Positions 50,133 through 57,322 of a DNA stretch of 64,000 bases are shown here, in pieces (position 1 is the first letter of the stretch; each line of letters opens with the position of its first letter). Position numbers and translations under genes: made by a program. The notes beneath the pieces were generated by a model. That model saw nothing but the letters and a program-made list of their open reading frames with translations. It ran no database searches and was not told the DNA's origin. The stretch is from contig CAYLRN010000010.1 of assembly GCA_964386385.1 (NCBI GenBank), positions 38,552 through 102,551 of the forward strand, read 5' to 3'. This stretch comes from RUG572 sp964386385 (lineage in GTDB: Bacteria; Verrucomicrobiota; Kiritimatiellia; RFP12; UBA1067).

Positions 50133-50318
50133 CTACTTCGCGGAAATCGAAAGCACCCTGCGGCCGTTGTACATTCCGCAGTTCGGGCACACGTGGTGCG
50201 TCTGCCTCAGTCCGCCGCAGTGCGAACAGACCTGGACGGAGGCGAGAACCGCCTTCTCCAGCTGGCCAACGCGCTGACGCTTGCGCATTTTCGACTTCTT
50301 ATGCTTTGGTACCGCCAT
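50133..50318 (-). CDS. rpmF: 50S ribosomal protein L32
   Basis: A 61-residue ribosomal protein. MAVPKHKKSKMRKRQRVGQL is the usual N-terminus, and the two pairs in CSHCGGLRQTHHVCPNCG form the zinc-binding version of L32. It lies between yceD and plsX as in many bacteria. Confidence 0.96.
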   Translation of the reverse strand: MAVPKHKKSKMRKRQRVGQLEKAVLASVQVCSHCGGLRQTHHVCPNCGMYNGRRVLSISAK

Positions 50319-50361
50319 CTTCTACTCTCTTTCTTCTTCTTCGTTGCAACCGGCAAAACCA

Positions 50362-50850
50362 CTATTGCCCATTCTCCGGCCCCAGGGCGTCAAGAGCCGC
50401 CCATCGGCCGTCCCCGGCGCCTCGCCCGCACTCGCAGAGACCTTCGTTGAGGTTCTTCCTGCAGGTCGGACACACGCCGCGGCAGTCCTGCCGGCACACA
50501 GGGTATGTCGGCAGGGCGAGTATTATACACTGTCTGATTTCATCCGTCAAATCCACAAAATCCGTTTTCTCGTCTATTTCCACGCTCGTGACGAAATCGG
50601 GAACGGAAACGGTGAAGTCGAAGTCCCCGCCGCAGCGGGAGCAGACGGCGTCGAAGTCCTGCTCAAGCGTCCCCCGGACGAGAAGCTCCGTGCCGAGAGC
50701 CTGGACGGAAAGATCGTAGCGTATGCCCGCGAAGGGGTGGACGAATTCGTCGTCCGCAAGCTCCAGGACGGCGTCGTCCAGCGTCCCGGAAAAATCCTCG
50801 CCGTCCGCGTCAAGCCGCGCGACGTCTATGACAAGTTTCTCCTCATCCAT
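50362..50850 (-). CDS. yceD: YceD/DUF177 family protein
   Basis: A 162-residue protein of the family linked to 23S rRNA accumulation and always found next to rpmF. It has the Cys pair CSRCGGDF in the middle. A second Cys-rich part, CRQDCRGVCPTCRKNLNEGL, is typical of the group. It overlaps coaD by 8 bases upstream and is followed by rpmF after 43 bases. Confidence 0.9.
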   Translation of the reverse strand: MDEEKLVIDVARLDADGEDFSGTLDDAVLELADDEFVHPFAGIRYDLSVQALGTELLVRGTLEQDFDAVCSRCGGDFDFTVSVPDFVTSVEIDEKTDFVDLTDEIRQCIILALPTYPVCRQDCRGVCPTCRKNLNEGLCECGRGAGDGRWAALDALGPENGQ

Positions 50851-51337
50851 GGCGGATCTCCGAAAGGCGGCGCTGGACGGCGGGCGTCACGAGCGCGGAC
50901 GTGTCCCCGCCGTAGCGGACTATCTCGCGCACCGTGGACGCGGTGACGTACGCCAGGTTCTCCGACGGCATCATGAACAGCGTCTCGATCTCCGGCGCGA
51001 GCTTGCGGTTCGTGAACGCCATCTGCACCTCGTACTCGAAGTCGGAATAGACCCTCACGCCGCGGATGACCGCGCGCACCCCGCGCCTGCGGCAGAAGTC
51101 GACGAGCAGCGTGTCGAGAATCTCCACGGATACGTTGGCGAGCTTTGCGTTCGCCACGTCTTCGCGGATCATCGCCATGCGATGCTCCGCGTCGAACAGT
51201 GCGCCCGACTTCGCGCTCGTGGACGCCACGGCGACAATCAGGCGGTCGTACAGACCCGCCGCGCGGCGGATCAGGTCGAAGTGCCCGAGCGTCATGGGAT
51301 CGAACGTCCCCGGATATACTGCCGTCTTCTCTGACAT
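50843..51337 (-). CDS. coaD: Phosphopantetheine adenylyltransferase
   Basis: Penultimate step of coenzyme A synthesis. The 164-residue protein has the nucleotidyltransferase motif YPGTFDPMTLGHFDLI, RGVRVYSDFEYEVQMAFTNR, and the C-terminal YVTASTVREIVRYGG in place of the more usual ISSS motif. It lies 12 bases after rsmD, a common pairing. Confidence 0.96.
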   Translation of the reverse strand: MSEKTAVYPGTFDPMTLGHFDLIRRAAGLYDRLIVAVASTSAKSGALFDAEHRMAMIREDVANAKLANVSVEILDTLLVDFCRRRGVRAVIRGVRVYSDFEYEVQMAFTNRKLAPEIETLFMMPSENLAYVTASTVREIVRYGGDTSALVTPAVQRRLSEIRHG

Positions 51338-51349
51338 GGGGGAATTATA

Positions 51350-51910
51350 TCATTTTCTGAGATAGAGCGCGAGACGGGTCCGCCCGTATTCCCTGTCGCG
51401 GCAGAGGTCCCATCCGGGGACTTCGACCGCCGTCTGCGTGAAGCGCATCTCCGCCGCGAACACGCCGCCAGGCCTCACGACCTCCCGCTCGGCAAGAAGG
51501 CGCATGACGTCGGCAAAGCCCATCTGCGCCGCCAGGTCGTACGGCGGGTCGGCAAACGCGACGTCGAAGACGTCCCCGCCGCCCGGCCGGCGCGTCCCAA
51601 GCCACTCCATCGCGTCCTGCGAAAACACCCGGCAGCGCGCCCCCGCCTTGAGCATCTCCACGTTCGCCCTGAGGCACGCCACGTGGCGCGGAACGCACTC
51701 GACGAACGCGGCGGACGACGCGCCGCGCGAAAGGGCCTCAAGCCCCACGGCGCCGGAACCGGCGAAAAGGTCCAGGAACGACGCACCGCGCACCACCGTC
51801 TGGAGCATCGAGAAAAGCGCCTCGCGCACCATGTCCTGCGTCGGGCGGACGTCAAGCCCCGTCGGGACCTTCAGCGTCCGCCCGCGCCACTCTCCTCCCG
51901 CAATCCTCAT
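51350..51910 (-). CDS. rsmD: 16S rRNA (guanine966-N2) methyltransferase RsmD
   Basis: A 186-residue SAM-dependent enzyme. MRIAGGEWRGRTLKVPTGLD, VRPTQDMVREALFSMLQ, the SAM loop FLDLFAGSGAVGLEALSRGA and the catalytic VAFADPPYDL are all canonical. ATG 51910 overlaps the metH stop in an ATGA arrangement. coaD follows. Confidence 0.95.
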   Translation of the reverse strand: MRIAGGEWRGRTLKVPTGLDVRPTQDMVREALFSMLQTVVRGASFLDLFAGSGAVGLEALSRGASSAAFVECVPRHVACLRANVEMLKAGARCRVFSQDAMEWLGTRRPGGGDVFDVAFADPPYDLAAQMGFADVMRLLAEREVVRPGGVFAAEMRFTQTAVEVPGWDLCRDREYGRTRLALYLRK

Positions 51911-54357
51911 GCGAATACCTCCTCTGCCACGCGAACCGTGGCCATTGCGTCGCGTCCGTAGTAGTCCGCGCCTATTTCCCTTGCATACTCCGCCGTCAGC
52001 ACCGCGCCGCCGACGACGACCCTGCACTCCGGCATCTCGCCCTTGAGCAGTCTTATCGTCTCGGCCATGAAGGCCGTCGTCGTCGTCATCAGCGCGGAGA
52101 GCCCGACGAGCCTGGCGTTCTCGCGCCGGGCGACTTCAACGACCTTTTCCGGCGGCACGTCGCGTCCGAGGTCGATCACCCTGAAGCCGTAGTTCTCCAG
52201 AAGCGCGCGGACTATGTTCTTCCCGATGTCGTGTATGTCGCCCTTCACCGTGGCGATCACGATCGGGCCGCGCAGCTCGGTCGCCTTCCCTCCCTCCGCA
52301 AGACGCCGCCGTATCACGTCGAACGCGGCGCTGGCCGCCTCCGCCGCCATCAGCAGCTGCGGCAGAAACACCTTGCCGGTCTCGAATCCCCTTCCGACGC
52401 ATTCAAGCGCCGGGACGATCTCGCCGTCGATCACCGCCAACGGCTCGTTCCCGGACGAGAGCAGCCCGTCCGCAATCGCCGCCGCGTCTCCCTTCAGCCC
52501 ATGCGCGATCGCCGCGGCAAGCGGGGAGAGCGCCGGCCGGCCGCCCGCAGATTGCGCCTGGGTCTGCGCGGCAGCGGTTCCGCCGCCCGGCGCCGCCGCC
52601 GGGGCGGCCCCGCCGACGCGGCCGGACGACACGGCCTCGATCCAGCCCTCGCAGTTCCTGTCGCGCCCCGTGAGCGCGCGCCACGAATGGTACGCCGTCA
52701 TCATCTCGACAGAGAGGGGATTCACGATCGCCGCCGTCAGCCCCGCCTCAAGCGCAAGCGAGTAGAAGGTGGCGTTGAGGAGCGGACGCGCCGGAAGACC
52801 GAACGAGACGTTGGAGACGCCCAGCACTGTCCGGCATCCGAGCTCGTCCCTGACGCGCCGCAGCGATTCAAGGATGACCGGCACGCTTGTCGCGTCGGCG
52901 CTCACCGCCAGGCAGAGGACGTCCACGAGGAAGTCGCGCGGACGAAGGCCGAACTCCGCGCCGCGTTCGAGGATGCGCCGCGCAATCGCGACGCGCCCGT
53001 CGGCAGTCGGCGGAATGCCGTCCTCGTCCAGCGTCAGCGCCACCACCACGCCGCCGTACTTCGCGACGAGCGGGAAGACGGCGTCCATCACCTCGCGCTT
53101 GCCGTTCACGGAGTTGACGAGCGCCTTGCCGTTGTAGTGGCGAAGTGCGCGTTCGAGCGCCGCGGCGTCCGACGTGTCTATCTGCAGCGGCAGGTCGGTC
53201 ACGCCCTGTATCGCCCGCACCGTCTCGTCAAGCGTCGCCGGCTCGTCTATTCCGGGGACGCCCGCGTTCACGTCCAGGACGTGCGCGCCGGCTTCCGCCT
53301 GCGCGATCGCCTCGCGCAGGACGTAGCCGACGTCCCCGGCGCGATACGCCTCGCGGAGCTTCTTCTTCCCGGTCGGGTTGATGCGCTCGCCGACAATCAG
53401 GGAGTCGCCCAACGGAATCTCCACCGCGCGCGCATACGACGTCACGACCGTCCGCTCTTTCGCCTCGCGCCTGGGGCAGAAGCCGCCCGGACGCGCCGCG
53501 TCCACGTATCTGCGGAGCGCGGCGACGTGCGCGGGCGTCGTGCCGCAGCATCCACCAAGGACGACCGCCCCCGCGTCGACGAGCGCGCCGACGTCGCGCG
53601 CGAACTCCTCCGGGCCGACGGGGAATACGGTCTCGCCGTCCACGACCTTCGGGAGTCCGGCGTTCGGCTTCACCGCAAGCGGAAGTGACGTGACGGCAGC
53701 CATGCGCCTGAGATAGGGAAGTAGAAGGTCGGGGCCGAGACCGCAGTTGAACCCGATCACGTCCGCGCGCAGTCCCTCAAGGACGGCGCCTACGACTTCC
53801 GGCGAGGCGCCGGTCAGCAGTTTCCCGTCCTCGTCGATTGCCACCGTGGCGACGACCGGAAGCGAACAGTTCTCCTTCGCGGCGAGCACGGCGGCCTTGA
53901 GCTCGTAGACGTCGCCCATCGTCTCGACGACGACGAGGTCCGCCCCCGCCTCCGCGCCGATGCGGACCTGCTCGGCGAAGGAATCGTACGCGGCGTCGAA
54001 CTCGAAGTCGCCCGCCGGCTTCAGGAGACGTCCGGACGGTCCGACGTCGAGCGCTACGAAGCGCGTTCCTCCCGCGTCCTTCGCGGCGGCGCGGGCGTTC
54101 TCCATCGCGGCGCAGACGACGTCGCGCAGCGGAATCGCGCCATGGTACTTTGCGGGGCTTGCGCCAAACGTGTTCGCGCACACGACGTCCGAGCCGGCCG
54201 CGAAGTAGGCGGCATGGACTCCGCGAACGACGTCCGGATGCGTGACGTTCCACTCTTCGGGGACGTCGCCCGGGCGCAGCCCCTTCGCCTGGAGCTGCGT
54301 TCCCATGCCGCCGTCCAGAAGCACGGGCCGCGTTTCAAGAAGTTCAAGAAAGTTCAT
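51907..54357 (-). CDS. metH: Cobalamin-dependent methionine synthase, short form
   Basis: Transfers methyl from methyltetrahydrofolate to homocysteine through B12. The 816 residues comprise a homocysteine-binding barrel (LLDGGMGTQLQAKGLRPGDV; zinc Cys in GFNCG and LGGCCGTTP), a pterin-binding barrel (LIVGERINPTGKKKLREAYR), an Ala/Gly/Gln-rich linker around residue 600, and a B12 domain with the base-off motif DIHDIGKN. The C-terminal SAM-dependent reactivation domain of E. coli MetH is missing, as in the Thermotoga type, so a separate reactivator is expected. TGGTATAAT lies 13 bases upstream of the ATG; no B12 riboswitch is seen. Confidence 0.95.
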   Translation of the reverse strand: MNFLELLETRPVLLDGGMGTQLQAKGLRPGDVPEEWNVTHPDVVRGVHAAYFAAGSDVVCANTFGASPAKYHGAIPLRDVVCAAMENARAAAKDAGGTRFVALDVGPSGRLLKPAGDFEFDAAYDSFAEQVRIGAEAGADLVVVETMGDVYELKAAVLAAKENCSLPVVATVAIDEDGKLLTGASPEVVGAVLEGLRADVIGFNCGLGPDLLLPYLRRMAAVTSLPLAVKPNAGLPKVVDGETVFPVGPEEFARDVGALVDAGAVVLGGCCGTTPAHVAALRRYVDAARPGGFCPRREAKERTVVTSYARAVEIPLGDSLIVGERINPTGKKKLREAYRAGDVGYVLREAIAQAEAGAHVLDVNAGVPGIDEPATLDETVRAIQGVTDLPLQIDTSDAAALERALRHYNGKALVNSVNGKREVMDAVFPLVAKYGGVVVALTLDEDGIPPTADGRVAIARRILERGAEFGLRPRDFLVDVLCLAVSADATSVPVILESLRRVRDELGCRTVLGVSNVSFGLPARPLLNATFYSLALEAGLTAAIVNPLSVEMMTAYHSWRALTGRDRNCEGWIEAVSSGRVGGAAPAAAPGGGTAAAQTQAQSAGGRPALSPLAAAIAHGLKGDAAAIADGLLSSGNEPLAVIDGEIVPALECVGRGFETGKVFLPQLLMAAEAASAAFDVIRRRLAEGGKATELRGPIVIATVKGDIHDIGKNIVRALLENYGFRVIDLGRDVPPEKVVEVARRENARLVGLSALMTTTTAFMAETIRLLKGEMPECRVVVGGAVLTAEYAREIGADYYGRDAMATVRVAEEVFA

Positions 54358-54370
54358 TGCAAGGCCGATG

Positions 54371-54414
54371 ATTATACCACAGCGATTAAGTGGTTAAGTA
54401 GTTAAGTGATTAAG
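54371..54414 (-). promoter_or_regulatory. metH extended -10 and flanking octamer array
   Basis: On the minus strand, CTTAATCACTTAACTACTTA continues as ACCACTTAATC (54384-54414), four units of period 8. These lead into an extended -10, TGGTATAAT (TATAAT at 54371-54376), about 13 bases before the metH ATG. Confidence 0.6.
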
Positions 54415-54476
54415 TTTTTCCACGCGCTCCGTGGCGGATGGAAGGCCGTTCGCAAGATTGACCCCCAAACCTCAAT

Positions 54477-55784
54477 TCAGCCCTGCCGGAAAAGCGGGAG
54501 CGAGAGGGTGAAGACGCAGCCGCCGCCGTCGCGGGCGGACACGGAAAGCCCCCCGCCCATTCCGCGCGCAAGCGCAAGGGAGATGGAAAGGCCAAGCCCC
54601 AGTCCGCCGCCGGCGCCGGAAACCGCGGCTCCGCGGTAGAAGCGCTCGAACACGCGCCCGCGCTCCTCGGCGGACATCCCCGGCCCGCGGTCGCGGACGT
54701 CCACGACTCCGCGGTCGCCCTCCGTCCGGACGACCACCTCCACCGGCCCCGCCTCCGCCGCGTACTTCGCCGCGTTGCCGACGAGGTTCACGAGAATCTG
54801 CTTCACCGCGTCGGCGTCCGCGGACACGAAGCAGGAAGATGCGCCGGTCGCCGAAACGCCGTGCGCGAACTGCCCGGCCGAAAGCTCCACGACGCCGCGC
54901 GCGGCCTTGAGGAGGTCGACCGGATCCGCGCGGTACTTCCGCCGCCCCTGCTCGATCCGGCTGAAGTCCAGGAGGTTCTCCACGAGCCGCGTCATGCGCG
55001 CGTTCTCCTCGGCGATGACGTCGTATGCGCGACGGCGCTTTTCGGGCGCAAGGCGTCCGCTCTGCAGAAGGCTCGCCCAGATGGCGATTGCCGCAAGAGG
55101 CGTCTTGAGTTCATGCGAGGCGTTGGACACGAACGTCGTCTTCTTCGCGTCCTCCTCCCGCGCGCGGAGTTCCTTCTCGCGCGCCTCGTCCGCCGCGCGG
55201 CGCAGGACGACGAGGCCGGGAATGACGCCGACTGCCGGCAGCAGGAGCATTGCGACGGCGCATGGGACAAGCCCGGCGCGCGGCGACGTCTCCGGCGCCG
55301 GCGTTCCGTCGTACGCGACGGCATAGATCCGGTCGCCGAGACGCGCCCAGAGGACGGACGTCCCCGGCAGCGGATCTGGAACGAGAAGCCCGCGTTTCGG
55401 CTCGCGCTTTCCGATCGCCTTCCAGTTGTTCCACTGCGTGAAGCCGTCGAGAACCGCGACGAGGCGCGGAGGGACGTTCTCCTGCCAGACGACGCCCTTG
55501 CGGTACTGCCACGCGAAGCGTCCGGCGATGCGCCCTGCGGCGCCGTCGTCCGACCAGGAGCGCAGGGCGGCGATGCGCCCCGCGTCGTTCGTGGCGGCGA
55601 CGTCGCGCACGGCGTCCTGGAGACTTGCCGCAAGGACCTCTATCTTCGCGTTTCTCTCCGCGACGGCGTCGCGCGCGTCCCGCTCGGCCTTGAACAGGAT
55701 GAACACAAGCCCCAGCGCGGTTATCAGCCCCGCCGTCGTCGTGACGATCCAGAAGGACCGCCGGAGGTCGCGCGCGTCGTGCAT
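54477..55784 (-). CDS. Membrane sensor histidine kinase
   Basis: A 435-residue two-component sensor. TM1 is at about residues 11-31, a periplasmic sensor follows (32-175), and TM2 is at about 178-200. HisKA has the phospho-acceptor His in FVSNASHELKTPLAAIA, then an HATPase domain with N box NLVGNAAKYAA and G boxes DVRDRGPGMS and GGGLGLGLSI. No response regulator is in the window. It starts 4 bases after the HydG-like gene, an unusual partnership. An octamer array separates it from metH. Confidence 0.93.
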   Translation of the reverse strand: MHDARDLRRSFWIVTTTAGLITALGLVFILFKAERDARDAVAERNAKIEVLAASLQDAVRDVAATNDAGRIAALRSWSDDGAAGRIAGRFAWQYRKGVVWQENVPPRLVAVLDGFTQWNNWKAIGKREPKRGLLVPDPLPGTSVLWARLGDRIYAVAYDGTPAPETSPRAGLVPCAVAMLLLPAVGVIPGLVVLRRAADEAREKELRAREEDAKKTTFVSNASHELKTPLAAIAIWASLLQSGRLAPEKRRRAYDVIAEENARMTRLVENLLDFSRIEQGRRKYRADPVDLLKAARGVVELSAGQFAHGVSATGASSCFVSADADAVKQILVNLVGNAAKYAAEAGPVEVVVRTEGDRGVVDVRDRGPGMSAEERGRVFERFYRGAAVSGAGGGLGLGLSISLALARGMGGGLSVSARDGGGCVFTLSLPLFRQG

Positions 55785-55788
55785 GGCG

Positions 55789-57321
55789 TCAGAAGAACAG
55801 GTCGCGTTCGCCGCGGCACGTGGCTTCGTACTGCTTCATCACGGTGGGGTAGAACTTCGGCAGCCATTCCTTGATGCCGGCGAGTTCCCTCTCTATCAGC
55901 CTGTCGCCGATCGCGCGCGTCTCGTCGGACGCGAAGTCGTCAAGCCATTCGCGGAAGGTGAGCACGGCGTTGATCTTGCAGAACTTGCCTTCGCGCCCGG
56001 TCTTGAGCGCGTCCATGATGCAGCCTCCCGTGCGGCCGCAGCGGTAGCCGGCCGTGCAGAACGAGGTGATCGTGTCGCGGGACGCGAGGTAGCGCACCAT
56101 CTCGTCGATCGACCTGTTGTCCGCCAGCATGAACTGCTGGCGCTCCTTCTCCTGGTGCGATTCGCTGGCGAAGTCGCTGTAGCCCTTGATGGCGATGTTG
56201 GAGGAGCAGTCGAGCTGCGTCATGCCGTGGTCGAGCACGCGGTTGCGCGAGGCCGGGCTTTCGCGGCACGTCACGATCATGCCGGTGTAGGGGACGGACA
56301 GGCGCATCACCACGAGGATCCGGGCGAACGTGTCGTCGTCGATGAGCCACGGCGACTCCTCCGGCACGCGCGTGCCGGAGGCCGGCTCGAGGCGCGGGAA
56401 CGAAATCGTGTGCGGCCCGATGTTGAACCAGCGCTCCAGGTCGCGCGCGTGCATCACCGTGGCCAGCACTTCGTAGCGCCAGTCGCATAGGCCGTAGAGG
56501 ACGCCAAGGCCGACGTCGTCGACGCCCGCCTCCATGCAGCGGTGGAAGCAGGTCGTGCGCCAGTCGTAGTTGCCCTTCACGCTCCACGCGGGGTGCATCT
56601 GCTCGTAGAGCCTTCTGTTGTACGTCTCCTGGAACACCTGGAACGTGCCGATGCCCACTTCGCGGAGGACGCGAAGGTCGTCGACGGGGAGCGGCGCGGC
56701 GTTGACGTTCACGCGGCGGATGCCGACCTTGGCGCCGGTCTTCGGCGCCGGCGTCTGGTGTCCGTAGATGGTCTGGATCGTCTCGGCGATGTACTGGGTG
56801 GAGGTCTTCGGATGCTCGCCGTAGACGGCGATCAGCCGCTTGTGCCCGATCCGGCCGGCGAGGACGTCCACTTCCTCCTTCACCTCGTCCATCGTCAGGA
56901 TGCGGCGGCGCTGGAGGGAGTTGCCCTCGCGGAAGCCGCAGTAGCGGCAGCCGTTGACGCAGGCGTTCGCGACGTAGAGCGGCGCGAACATGACGATGCG
57001 GTTGTCGTAGACCTTTTTCTTGATCCGGTCCGCGGCCGCGCGCATTTCCTCGAAGAGGCCGGGGTCCGTCACCTGCATGAGGACTGCGGTCTCCTCCGGA
57101 AGAAGCGTCTCGCACGTCGACTCGGACTTCGCGATGATTTCGCGGACCCGCGCCGGATCCACCGGCGCGGATTCCGTCTCGGCGATGAGGCGGTTGATGA
57201 GCGCGTCGTCTATGAAGTGGCGTCCGCCGGGAAGATACTTGTCTATTTCCCTCTGGACGATGAAATGTTCGCGGTAGTCCTGCTCGTCCCTGAACTGCCT
57301 TATGCCGTTGACCGTAGCCAT
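55789..57321 (-). CDS. HydG-like radical SAM protein with altered C-terminal Cys motif
   Basis: A 510-residue radical SAM protein close to HydG, the enzyme that splits tyrosine to make CO and cyanide for [FeFe]-hydrogenase. The radical SAM cluster motif is C121-VNG-C125-RY-C128. HydG's second cluster uses CX2CX22C; here Cys422 and Cys448 keep the exact spacing but the middle Cys is Gly425 (CTAGYRCGRTGGC), with extra Cys428 and Cys434 nearby. Neither hydE nor hydF is present. It starts 1 base after the GH31 stop and runs into the kinase gene. Function could be HydG itself or a relative. Confidence 0.85.
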   Translation of the reverse strand: MATVNGIRQFRDEQDYREHFIVQREIDKYLPGGRHFIDDALINRLIAETESAPVDPARVREIIAKSESTCETLLPEETAVLMQVTDPGLFEEMRAAADRIKKKVYDNRIVMFAPLYVANACVNGCRYCGFREGNSLQRRRILTMDEVKEEVDVLAGRIGHKRLIAVYGEHPKTSTQYIAETIQTIYGHQTPAPKTGAKVGIRRVNVNAAPLPVDDLRVLREVGIGTFQVFQETYNRRLYEQMHPAWSVKGNYDWRTTCFHRCMEAGVDDVGLGVLYGLCDWRYEVLATVMHARDLERWFNIGPHTISFPRLEPASGTRVPEESPWLIDDDTFARILVVMRLSVPYTGMIVTCRESPASRNRVLDHGMTQLDCSSNIAIKGYSDFASESHQEKERQQFMLADNRSIDEMVRYLASRDTITSFCTAGYRCGRTGGCIMDALKTGREGKFCKINAVLTFREWLDDFASDETRAIGDRLIERELAGIKEWLPKFYPTVMKQYEATCRGERDLFF

Positions 57322-57322
57322 T

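Noticed and set aside
54358..54476. Cobalamin riboswitch upstream of metH
   Set aside because: The -10 box ends only 13 bases before the start codon, so the leader is too short, and no B12-box is visible.
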